DNA of 64,000 nucleotides from Hypomesus transpacificus (Eukaryota > Chordata > Actinopteri > Osmeriformes > Osmeridae). Positions 1 to 10,265 of the stretch are shown here, piece after piece; position 1 is the first letter of the stretch, and each line of letters opens with the position of its first letter. The DNA lies in contig NC_061070.1 of NCBI RefSeq assembly GCF_021917145.1, positions 19,126,959 to 19,190,958 of the forward strand, written 5' to 3'. The notes under the pieces were generated by a model. It searched no databases and was not told the origin of the DNA. It was given only the letters and a program-made list of their open reading frames with translations. Made by a program: the position numbers and the translations under genes.

Positions 1-184
1 ACTGCCCACGCTGTTCTCTAAGGAAGTGACCTCAATTCATCCAATGACCTTGTTCACACAAGTGAGACAGAAAAGAAGGACCGAAAAAACACAGAGGGCC
101 TTATCAAATATAGCCCTCTGAGAACTCTGAGAGCACTCTGGATCGAGTGTTTGAGGACCCAGAGTTAGAAGGCCCCAGGGGGAG

Positions 185-555
185 GAGGCCTGGAGTCTGG
201 AGCGTCTGGGAGGGCTGGGTACTGTAGTCTGGGAGGGCTGGGTACTGTAGTCTGGGAGGGCTGGGTACTGTAGTCTGGAGCGTCTGGGAGGGCTGGGTAC
301 TGTAGTCTGGGAGGGCTGGGTACTGTAGTCTGGGAGGGCTGGGTACTGTAGTCTGGAGCGTCTGGGAGGACTGGGTACTGTAGTCTGGAGCGTCTGGGAG
401 GACTGGGTACTGTAGTCTGGGAGGGCTGGGTACTGTAGTCTGGGAGGGCTGGGTACTGTACTCTGGGAGGGCTGGGTACTGTAGTCTGGAGCATCTGGGA
501 GGGCTGGGTACTGTAGTCTGGAGCGTCTGGGAGGGCTGGGTACTGTAGATCTGAG
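185..555. repeat. Minisatellite downstream of PKZ copy A
   Basis: About 14 head-to-tail copies of a 23-bp unit (gtctgggagggctgggtact plus gta), some extended to 32 bp by an inserted ggagc-gtct. The same repeat occurs at 6262-6440 and 10266-10383, each time at the 3' side of a PKZ gene, so it marks the edge of the duplicated unit. Open frames across it on the minus strand are repeat translations rich in S, P, T and Q and are not genes. Positions 1-184 hold nothing I recognise. Confidence 0.95.
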
Positions 556-1174
556 GATGTTTAGGAGGTCTGAGGATGTTTAGCTGCAGCAACAGCAACC
601 CTGGCTTTGCTGCCATCCACAGAGTGCCACTGATTTAACATTGGGAGGGCAGAAAGCGCCCTCTAGTGTCAGAAGAAAGCACTGCATGCTGAGAGATGCT
701 CTGCAGTTCACTAGCTCACGCACGAGTGATGTACACAACACAAGATAGTAACTGATGAGAGGGAATAACCAACCATTCACTTTAATACATTTTTGTTTAG
801 TCAAACTACAAAGATTTATCATTATTTATAGTTATTACAGTAAACATGATTGTATCTTAATAACGATGATTTTTGTTATGTGCCGTTTTAAAAGTACCTG
901 AAAGTACAGCATTTTGCATATTGCATGTAAAAGACTAGCTAAAGCTAGTCATCAAGCAGAAGCCTTTATCTAAAGAGACAAACAGAAGAAGGATTTTAAC
1001 CTGCAACCATCTGCAGTCGAGTGCTCTAACCACTGAGCTATACCCTAACCCTATATCCCTCTTTAACACTGCAACTCCACATTCAATTTCAATTCATTTC
1101 AAATGTATATCATAATTAAAAACAACAATAGTTGACCAATGTGCTGTTCAATGTGTTTGCAGAACCCCAAAACA
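556..1174. other. 3' flank of PKZ copy A, homologous to flanks of B and C
   Basis: The stretch from the minisatellite to about 1160 is repeated with small changes at 6440-7010 and 10385-10950, so it belongs to the ancestral duplication unit. About 1000-1070, on the minus strand, looks like the tRNA-derived head of a SINE: a tRNA-like box A (agctcagtggttagag in reverse complement) and a degenerate box B. Copies B and C lack most of this piece. No gene is seen. Confidence 0.6.
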
Positions 1175-1762
1175 CTAGCCTGACGTTGTCATACTCATAA
1201 TTATCGTCAGAATATGAGTCTGATACCACTCCTATGGGCTGTGAGAATGGGAGGTGTTTCAACCAAACTAGGAAAAAAATGCCTCTTAGCTCAATTGGAT
1301 AGACCTACAACCAATCAGAGCAATGTAGTATGTTGATTGTTGAAAACAAATTCAACCCAAGCGCTCTTTGGTGACGTGGTTGATTACGTTACAGTTGATC
1401 ATCTGTCCATCATCGTTTAAAGCCCGCCCTGACAATTTTATTGGTCCGAACAGCTCTTGTTCGGACATAGTTTTTCCCCAACCAAACGACCCCAGACCCA
1501 ACTTCCCGACCAAAAGCCATCTGACCCCCGGGGCTCAGATGGCTGAGCGGTTAGGGAGTCGGGCTTTAAATCAGAGGGTTGTTGGTTTGATTCCCGGCCA
1601 TGCCAAATGAAGTTGTGTCCTTGGGCAAAGCACTTCACCCTACTTGCCTCGGGGAGAATGTCCCTGTACTTACTGTAAGTCGCTCTGGATAAGAGTGTCT
1701 GCTAAATAACTAAATGTAAAACGTTTTGTGGGCGGGGCTAAGTTTGGCTGGCACCCAGGCTA
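1175..1762. mobile_element. Probable nonautonomous DNA transposon (MITE) inside the copy A 3' flank
   Basis: The segment starts tagcctg and ends caggcta, forming short terminal inverted repeats, and it is missing at the matching place in copies B and C. It has no coding capacity. A SINE is nested inside it at 1531-1720. Family assignment is uncertain; the ends resemble common fish MITEs that begin with tagcctgacgttgtc. Confidence 0.5.
1531..1720 (+). mobile_element. tRNA-derived SINE, full-length-like
   Basis: The head is tRNA-like, with box A tggctgagcggttaggg and box B ggtttgattcc, followed by a body (ttgtgtccttgggcaaagca) and the tail gtcgctctggataagagtgt with ctgctaaata, ending in a short taaatgtaaa tract. 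Related copies lie at 15039-15226 and 21945-22087. It is not a tRNA gene because the acceptor stem does not close and the sequence continues into the SINE body. Confidence 0.85.
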
Positions 1763-1897
1763 CCAAAACCGAGTAAAACCCAGTAAAACATAGATACCCA
1801 AAAGACATAACTAACAACCGAGAACATCACAAGTTGTAGCATAGAAAATATGCGTTTTTAACATATATTTAAAAAGCAGAGAGCATCTAGCAGTGCT

Positions 1898-4800
1898 TTA
1901 CTGAGACTGCTGTTGTAATGCAGTTGGGTTTTTTGGCATGAAAACTTCAAGTTCCTTCGCAATCTCTTCAACATCTGGTCGTTCTGCAGGGTTCTTGAAG
2001 AGCATTTTCCTGATGATACGATGCTACAGGAGAGGCCCAATTATTTATTAATTTTACAATTTAACATAGTTAAACAACTGAATTAGATGCTTACTGAGTT
2101 CATAAAACATATATTGAACATATACATTCAGTCCAATGGAACTTCTCACCTCTGGGCTGTACTTGTTTTTGAAGTCTCCAGGAAAGACTTGTCTATGTAG
2201 ATCTTCAAACAGCTGTGATGTCAAGGTCACACAGAAGTGTATTAAGTTGAAATAAACTAATTTAAACAAATGAACATTGAGGACAACACCAAACACATTT
2301 AAATGTGAGACTCATTCAAGAGTAACAGTTAAATCTGGTCAATGTTCACCTTCAATTTCTCTGAAACAGTTGGCATTTTCCACAAAATCTCAAAACAAAT
2401 CAGTCCAAGGGCGTAAATGTCAGTTTTCTTGTCATAAACCGTCTCTGTCTTCTGAAAATGCAGTGAGTGATTTAAGTATCTGTGGCCATTTAACATGGGA
2501 TGATATAACGGTTACATTTATAACACTACACGGTAACAAACATGATTACCTGCTCAGGGCTCATGTAAATCAGTGTTCCTGTTTCTGAAGTGCGACGGAC
2601 AGGACTAGAGCTGGCGATGGTAACGTGCCCAAAATCTCCAATCTTCAAAGTCTCATCTTCTCCAATAAACATATTTTCAGGCTTTAAATCAAAAATCAAA
2701 ACACAATGATGTAAATGAACATGAAAATGCTTCATAAGTCATGTGTCATGTCTCATTTTGCTGCTGGAAATGGAAGAAAAACCTTGGGTTCTCCAGTACC
2801 TTCAGATCTCGGTGAATGTGTCCTTTAGAGTGGATGTATTCTACTCCACTGACTATTTGGCGAAACATGTGGAGTGCCTCAGCTGTTTTTAATTTATTTT
2901 TTGTTCCTTCATTCCTTTTTTTGATCCAGTCATTGAGGGTTCCCTTTTCACAGAACTCCATTTTAATGAACAGGCAAGACAAGTCTCTTCCACTGAGGAG
3001 AAACACACACACAAAACACTGTGTTTAATGTAAACCGGATTATTACATATTTACATTATTAATTTACTAACTTCCACTGGATGTACATTTTATTGCATAC
3101 CTTTTTTCAGCTCCATTCGCTGAGCTGCAGGAGTCTTTTTGGTCTGAACCAGTTCGGTATTGGGAACTCCTGGGAGATATAGAGAAATACAAATGTAAAC
3201 TAGAACTAAATATTACCTTCCTAAATATCTAGCCAGGTTATATGACTTCAAGGGTACAAAGTGTTCTGAAGGTAAGTTATCAGGGTACGTAGGTGTGCTC
3301 ACGTTGTACTGTCATCATCGTCAAATTCATTAATCCAAAAAGCCTCTTCATCCCAAGACGTGAAGTAACTAACGATGTTCGGATGCCTGAACGTGGCCAG
3401 TGCTTTTATCTCCCTGCTGGCCTTTCTGTAAGACATGAAGATGCATTAGGGGCCCATTGACTGACTGAGCAGACATGCATATCTGATCTTATTAACAGGA
3501 AGTTAGGCCTGTTCTTTCTGTGTGGTGTAGGAGCAATGCTTTAATTTTAATTGCAGTTAAGGTTATGAGGAAAAAATGATGTGTCATCTATATAACTATA
3601 GATAAAACACTTTAAGTTGCCTGTGAAACAGGGTTGTAATTGTACTGTGCTGTGCTGCAGTGTCCCATACAGTACATGGTATTCTCTTACCTTGTATACT
3701 CCAAAATCTTCACTGCATAGATGTTGCCATCCAGCTTGTGTTTGGCTTTGACAACACACCCAAAGCCTCCTGCTCCTAGCACAGACACCAGGTCAAAATC
3801 TCGGAAGAACCTACAAAGACAAATACAGATGGTGAGAACCTGTTTCAAATTCAAACACATCCACAACTCAGTGGCAAACGTTTCATACTTATCTCCTATT
3901 ACATGAACAATTTGCAATAATGTAGTCATAACCTGTACCTGGAGTCTTCCTTCAATTTGATGGAACAATCTTGAAATGTCCTTCAGAAAGAATTAACACA
4001 ACATTAAAAATGGTTATACTGTTCGTTCGTTATCTGCCACTTGTCCGGGGGTCGGGTCGCGGGGAGCAGGGAGGCCCAAACTTCCACCAGCTCTTCCTGG
4101 GCGACCCCGAGGCGTTCCCAGGCCAGCCGAGAGACATAGTCCCTCCAGCGTGTCCTGGGTCTTCCCCGGGGCCTCTTCCCAGTGGGACGTGCCCAGAACA
4201 CCTCACCAGGGAGGCGTCCAGGAGGCATCCTTAAAATGCCTGCGGCCGCTTGTATTTGCGATCTCGTTCTTTCGGTCACTACCCACAGTTTGTGACCATA
4301 GGTGAGGGTAGGAATGTTATACTGGTTATACTGTACAGAATGCTATTATCTCATTTACATATTTGTACATTACCCTTTATATTTTATCAGGCGGCCTCCT
4401 CCCTTCGCTCCATCAACCTTCCACAACCTTTTCACCACTCCGCTTCTACTCAAGCCATGCAGACACTTGGTCACTTCACTTTGTGGCACGCCCAGCTTTG
4501 CTGCTAGGTGAGATGATTTCATTCCCTTGCTTCTGCCGTCTGATAACAGCAGATTTTTTAATTTAGCCGCCAAAGCATCCGTTGGTTCAGACTTCTTCTT
4601 GGTGGATGCAGAACGCTTCCGATAGGACCAAAGAGGTGAAGTTTGATTCCTGACCGACAGCCCCGTTTCCTGTAGCCGGTATAAGACAGTGTTTTACCTC
4701 TCTGATGGTCGTCAGGGCATGGTTTGCCATCAATTTTAATAAGACTATGAGCTACCAGTCCACTAGCTTATAGTCTTATTGAAGTGTCAGTTTTAAGAAC

Positions 4801-6037
4801 TACAGGTATCAACGTTGTAAAGCTATATAACCGGTGCACAATCCTGCATTTGTTCTTTAAATTGATGGCAGACCATGACCATGGCTGAGAAGCACACAAA
4901 TATTGTTGGATTAACAAGGAGGACTGAATAAGCAAAGAAACTAGTCAAAATATGTTTACAACTAAATTACATTTAGCAAGTTAAGAAATAAGCCTTTCGC
5001 ATCTGGACTGCTGTATCATTATAGCATTATTATTTACTAATTATTTAATGATCTTCTGATATCAGTCAAAATGACACTGGAGCCCAACAGGTTGGGTGTA
5101 TCAAGATGATCAAGATGGTCGTCATGGTAGCATACATCAAGAAAGACAGAGCAGCACATCAAGGGATGGGTATCAGATAGATTAAAATATAATACTATAT
5201 TAACTTACGTGTGTTTTTGAGGAGGATGTTGCAGGTTGTGGGCTTGATGGGCTATTCTCATCATTTGGGGTAGGTCCTACAATATCAATTAAACAAAACA
5301 TTTTACCACGAGTCACCATTTGTTGTTATTCATATTAATGACAGAGTTTCAAAAATGGCTTACCATCAGAATCTGAAACAGCCAAAAACCGCGATGTACG
5401 ATCATTCCCAACTCTCTGAAAATATGATATTGTATGATAAATATGAAAATAAACAACTGTAAGGGAAACCAACTAAAATTACAGTATTAGGCATATTAAA
5501 TCAATTTGATAGGCTACTGTTTAATTAATTTAATTATCTTCATTGTTATGAGCTGTCCTTTAACTCGATTCATATTGTCAACCCAACACTACTTCTAACT
5601 TCAACAACGTTCAGATCTGCAGTGTCTGTATTTAGTCAATGTTTATGCTAACAAAGGAGGCCGCAGGACTAAAGCTCACATAATTAGGGGATTGGTAGCG
5701 GACAGGTTAATGAATACAATATAAAACGGAATCGTGGAATGCTCCGTTGCCTTTTACAGGCGTTTCATTATTAACAAAGGTGTTTCATTATGACAGGGGA
5801 GCGTTATCTTTTCAAACAACGTTAACGCGCCATTTCTACACGTCCAGTGTCCCTACAACAACTACAAACACAACAGCGATAACGTTACCCAAGTAATGTT
5901 GAAGCTTTCTAACTTACTGGTTCAAGAAGCTTCTTTAATGGTGGAATATAATCTGAATGAAGCCCACGTAAATTATTATTAGAGGCTACATTGTCAGAAA
6001 TATCACAAAAAACATTCTTCCGTTTATGTTCTTCCAT
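1898..6037 (-). CDS. PKZ-like eIF2-alpha kinase, copy A (rearranged; proposed chimeric 5' end)
   Basis: Role: Z-alpha plus eIF2-alpha kinase family. Kinase and linker exons, all open and in phase: 1898-2023 (stop TAA), 2150-2212, 2350-2451, 2550-2681, 2800-2992, 3101-3169, 3303-3425, 3691-3810, 3939-3980. Motifs seen: LGAGGFG, YAVKIL, HIHRDLKPEN, KIGDFG, GTLIYMSPEQ. The exon from 4374 carries one Z-alpha domain. Upstream, the first Z-alpha is truncated by an in-frame TAA near 4695 and the ancestral start is inverted (see 4716-4920). A start that restores an open protein uses three upstream exons (5918-6037, 5364-5415, 5209-5276) joined to an acceptor before 4669. All phases then fit, giving 501 aa. 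The kinase part is firm; the chimeric 5' end is inference. The alternative is a 5'-dead pseudogene. Unlike B and C, exon 7 has two extra codons and intron 1 carries a LINE fragment. Confidence 0.65.
4021..4322 (-). mobile_element. Non-LTR retrotransposon 3' fragment in copy A intron 1
   Basis: On the minus strand an open frame encodes the C-terminal tail typical of fish Rex-like LINE reverse transcriptases (MTERTRSQIQAA, RMPPGRLPGEVFWARPTGKR, RPRTRWRDYVSRLAWERLG). An internal part found in longer family members is missing between QIQAA and RMPPG. An 11-bp direct repeat, tggttatactg, flanks it at 4011-4021 and 4323-4333 and is present once in copies B and C. This is a 5'-truncated insertion specific to copy A. 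Confidence 0.85.
4716..4920 (+). other. Inverted ancestral 5' end of PKZ copy A
   Basis: Plus-strand 4784-4912 matches the minus-strand promoter, 5' UTR and first codons of copies B and C: cagttttaagaac, gtaaagctatat, aattgatggcaga, then atggctgagaagcacacaaa (M-A-E-K-H-T-N). In copy A this block therefore points away from its own kinase. The plus-strand frame stops after 16 codons. A second copy of the UTR end (4716-4737, minus orientation) and a 16-bp inverted repeat (4738-4753 and 4765-4780, 15 of 16 matching) flank the junction and look like an inversion scar. Confidence 0.8.
5209..6037 (-). CDS. Three small in-phase coding exons, unrecognised protein
   Basis: Exons 5918-6037 (starts ATG at 6037, donor GTAAGT), 5364-5415 (donor GTAAGC) and 5209-5276 (donor GTAAGT) join without a stop into 80 residues that begin MEEHKRKNVFCDISDNV and end in a Ser/Pro-rich stretch (SPSSPQPATSSSK). 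No domain is recognised; it looks disordered apart from a short motif LHSDYIPPLKKLLEP. The last exon ends in phase 0, which matches the in-frame acceptor at 4671/4670 before the Z-alpha exon of copy A. It may be the 5' end of copy A, or the remains of another gene or transposon. The region 4921-5208 between them shows no further exon. Confidence 0.5.
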
Positions 6038-6261
6038 GATGATTTAAAAAAGACCGGGAAATTGCTTCAGCGATTCGCGAGACAAGTAAGCGATCACAGC
6101 TTCAGAAACAAACCCACAAGCCTAATACTATTATCAATCTGAGCCTTTAACATACAAACTGACCAAACTCGACCCTTTACTCGATCTAACCCAATTGTTA
6201 TTCTTAGCATATAGGTTATTCTCAATTGTTAGATTAATTATTCCGAATTATTTTATTTGTT
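6038..6261. other. Possible promoter region of the captured exons
   Basis: This is a unique 0.2-kb stretch between the ATG at 6037 and the minisatellite at 6262. It has a GC-containing core (gcgattcgcgagacaagta) and AT-rich flanks. No ISRE of the GAAANNGAAA type was seen. A promoter role is inferred only from position. Confidence 0.25.
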
Positions 6262-9200
6262 GTCTGGAGCGTCTGGGAGGGCTGGGTACTGTAGTCGTCT
6301 GGGAGGGCTGGGTACTGTAGTCATGAACGTCTGGGAGGGCTGGGTACTGTAGTCATGAGCGTCTGGGAGGGCTGGGTACTGTAGTCTGGGAGGACTGGGT
6401 ACTGTAGTCTGGAGCGTCTGGGAGGGCTGGGTACTGTAGATGAGTCTGAGGATGTTTAGCTGCACCAACAGCTCCCCCTGGTTTTGCTGCCATCCACAGA
6501 GTGCCACTGATTTAACATTGGGAGGGCAGAAAGCGCCCTCTAGTGTCAGAAGAAAGCACTGCATGCTGAGAGATGCTCTGCAGTTCACTAGCTCACGCAC
6601 GAGTGATGTACACAACACAAGATAGTAACTGATGAGAGGGAATATCCAACTATTCACTTTAATACATTTTTTTTAGTCAAAATACAGATCCTTAAGACAA
6701 GGTCAATCATTATTTATCAGACCGTTATTACAGTAAACATGATTGTAGCTTAATAACGATGATCTTTGTTATAATGTACTGTTTTAAAAGTACCTGAAAG
6801 TACAGCATTTTGCATAGTGTATGCAAGATGCACTATGCTAGCTAAAGCTAGTCATCTAGCAGAAGCCTTTATATGAAAAGACAAACAGAAGAAGGATTTT
6901 AACCTGCAACCTGCAATTCATTTCAAATGTATATCATACTTAAAAACAACAATAGTTGTCCAATGTGCTGTTCAATGTGTTTGCAGAACCACAAAATACA
7001 ATAAAACCGTCTGTAAAACCCAGTAAAACATTGATACCCAAAAGACATAACAAACAACAGAGAACATTACAAGTTGTAGCATAGAGAGAAAATATGCGTT
7101 TTTAACATGGATCTAAAAATATGTTGTGTTGGAGCAGTTTTGATAGAGGTCGGTAAGCTGTTCCAAAGTTTAGGTGTCACTATAGCGAACACTCAATAAG
7201 ACCTAGATTTGAGCTTTGACTTAATAAGATAATCAACATGACAACAATTACTCCATTGGAAAAATAATTTAGCCAGTCTCATATCTAGGCATTCCAAGTA
7301 CAATCTTTTGTTTAAATCCTGCTACACATTTTCATTAATCTGTCAATCGTTTGTTTTCAAACATAAATGACCAACCCACATTTCCTACAGCTGTTCAATA
7401 TAGTTAATATACTGAACAAATGTCTCCAGACTCTTGGGCCTGGCTAGGCAGGAGCAGCCAGTGGTGCCTCAAACAGACTTCTGTTCTAATGCAGTCGAGT
7501 TCCTTAGCAGAAAGTCTTCAAGGTACTTCGCAATCTCTTCAACATCTGGTCGTTCAGCAGGGGTGTTGGAGAGCATTTTCCTGATGATACGATGCTACAA
7601 GAGAGGCACAATTATTTATGTATTTTACAATTTAACATAACAACAGAAGTGCTTACTGAGTTCATAAAGTAAACAGTAAACATTCAGTCCAATGGAACTT
7701 CTCACCTCTGTGGCGTACTTGTTTTTGAAGTCTTCAGGAAAGACTTGTCTACGTAGATCTTCGAACAGCTGTGCCACACAGAAGGGTATAAAGATAGTGA
7801 GTTGAAATAGAAACAGGATTCAAATGAACATTGAGGCCAACACCGAACACATTTAAATGTGAGACTCATTCAAGAGTGAGTTAAATCTGGTAAATGTTTA
7901 CCTTAGATTTCTCTGAATCAGTGGGCATTTCCCACAGAATCTCAAAACATATCAGTCCAAGGGCGAAAATGTCAGTTTTGTCGTCATAATCCGTGTCTGT
8001 CTTCTGAAAATGCAGTGAGTGATTGAAATATCTATTGCAATTTAACATGGGATGATATAACTGTTACATTTATAACACAACACAGGAACAAACATGATTA
8101 CCTGCTCAGGGCTCATGTAAATCGGTGTTCCTTTATCTAAAGTGCGACTAACAGGACTAGAGTTGGTAACGTGCCCAAAATCTCCAATCTTCAAAGTCTC
8201 ATCTTCTCCAATAAACACATTTTCAGGCTTTAAATCAAAACACAATGATGTAAATAAATATGAAAATGCTTCATAATTCAAGTGTCATGTCTCATTTTGC
8301 TGCTGGAAATGGAAGATAAACCTCAGGTTCTCCAGTACCTTCAGATCTCGGTGAATGTGTCCTTTAGAGTGGATGTATTCTACTCCACTGACTATTTGGC
8401 GAAACATGTGGAGTGCCTCAGCTGTTTTTAATTTATTTTTTGTTCCTTCATTCCTTTTTTTAATCCAGTCATTGAGGGTTCCCTTTTCACAGAACTCCAT
8501 TTTAATGAACAGGCAGGACAAGTCTCTTCCACTGATGAGAAACACACAAACAAAACACTGTGTTTAATGTAAACTGGATTATTAAATATTTACATAATTA
8601 ATTTACTAACTTCCACTGGATGTACATTTTATTGCATACCTTTTTTCAGCTCCATTCGCTGAACTCCAGGAGTCTCTCTGGTCTGAACCAGTTCGGTATT
8701 GGGAGCTCCTGGGAGATATAGAGAAATACAAATGTCACCTAGAACTAAATATTACCTTTCTAAATATCTAGCCAGGTTATATGACTTCAAGGGTACAAAG
8801 TGTTCTGAAGGTGAGTTATCAGGGTACGTAGGTGTGCTCACGTTGTACTGTCATCATCGTCAAATTCATTAATCCAAAAAGCCTCTTCATCCCAAGACGA
8901 GTAGTAACGAACGATGTTCGGATGCCTGAACGTGGCCAGTGCTTTTACCTCCCTGCTGGCCTTTCTGTAAGACATGAAGATGCATTAGGGACTACATAGG
9001 ACTACATACTTGAGGAGTGAGTTTCACCACACACCGGCTACAGATGCATAAGTTAGGCCTTTTCTTTTTGTGTGGTCTAGGAGCAATGCTTCACTTCAAA
9101 TGTAATTGCAGTTAAGGTTATGAGGAACAAATGAGGTGTAATATATATAACTATATATAAAACACTTTAAGTTGCCTGTGAAACAGGGTTGTAATTGTAC

Positions 9201-10265
9201 TGTGCTGCAGTGTCCCATACAGTACATGGTATTCTCTTACATTGTATTAGCCAAAATCTTTACTGCATAGATGTTGCCATCCAGCTTGTGTTTGGCTTTG
9301 ACAACACACCCAAAGCCTCCTGCTCCTAGCACAGACACCAGGTCAAAATCTCGGAAGAACCTACAAAGACAAATACAGATGGTGAGAACCTGTTTCAAAT
9401 TCAAACACATCCACAACTCAGGGGCAAATGTTTCATACTCATCTCCTATTAAATGAACAATTTGCAATAATGTAGTCATAAACTGTACCTGGAGTCTTCC
9501 TTCAATTTGATGGAACAATCTTGAAAGTACCTTCAGAAAGAATTAACACAACATTAATCATGGTTATACTGTACAGAATGCTATTATCCCATATACACAT
9601 TTGTACATTACCCTTCATATTCTATCAGCTGGCCTCCTCCCTTCGCTCCATCAACTTTCCACAATGACGTCTCCCCCAACCTCTTCACCTCTCCACTTAT
9701 ACTCAAGCCATAAAGACACTTGTTCACCTCACTTCGGGACACGTTCAGCTTTTCTGCTAATTGAGATCGTTTCATCCCCTTGTTTTGGCCGTCCGATAAC
9801 AGCAGCTTTTTTAATTCCCCTGCCAAAGCATCCGTTGGTTGAGAGTTCTTCACAGTGGCGGCTAAGCACTTCTGACGGGCCCATATGGGTGGCTGGTCGG
9901 AATTCCTGAACAGCTGCCCCGTTTTCTCCAGCCGGTATAAGACACTGTTGACATCACTGGCTTTCTGCAGGCCAACACCTTTCGCTATTTGGAGTGCTGT
10001 GGCTCCGTCCTCTTTGTCGTTCAGAAAGGTACATATTTTGTTTTCCAGGTCATTGTTTGTGTGCTTCTCAGCCATCGTCTGCCATCAATTCAAACAACAA
10101 ATACAGAGATGTCGCATCGTTACAACATATAGCTTTACAAAAACGATACACGGTTCTTAAAACTGAGACTATACCCCACCACCAATAAATGATCTAATGA
10201 GGAGCAGAAGATCGCACTCAAAGTATCACTACAGGTGAGTAGCCACTACTAACACTAACTGTGGT
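6262..10265. repeat. Segmental duplication unit 1 (carries PKZ copy B)
   Basis: This unit runs from a minisatellite (6262-6440) through the 3' flank, PKZ copy B and part of its 5' region, ending at aacactaactgtgg near 10263. It repeats at 10266-14205 with offsets of 3940-3945 bp and very few differences, so duplication was recent or the copies are being homogenised. The 3' flank at 7100-7468 holds about 300 bp not present in copy A and with no gene seen. Confidence 0.95.
7469..10075 (-). CDS. pkz: Z-DNA-dependent eIF2-alpha kinase PKZ, copy B
   Basis: Predicted 475 aa. Exons (5' to 3'): 9612-10075, 9489-9530, 9241-9360, 8842-8964, 8640-8708, 8339-8531, 8102-8227, 7902-8003, 7706-7768, 7469-7594; every junction keeps phase and the stop is TGA. 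Two winged-helix Z-alpha domains (about residues 8-68 and 86-145) have the Z-DNA contact set: N43, Y47, P62-P63, W65 and N118, Y122, W139. Kinase: glycine loop LGAGGFG at 180, K203, kinase insert with a DDDDST stretch, HRD D335, DFG D353, activation end GTPIYMSPEQ. Known role of the family: binds Z-form nucleic acid in the cytoplasm and phosphorylates eIF2-alpha to shut down translation during infection. Start chosen at the first ATG, which begins the Z-alpha-1 exon. The upstream interferon-type promoter of copy C is missing here. Confidence 0.93.

Noticed and set aside
104-616. 170-codon minus-strand open frame
   Set aside because: It translates the 23-bp minisatellite (S/P/T/Q repeats); no start context, domain or splice support.
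4784-4920. Separate small plus-strand gene starting atggctgagaagcac
   Set aside because: It is the inverted 5' end of PKZ copy A and stops after 16 codons.
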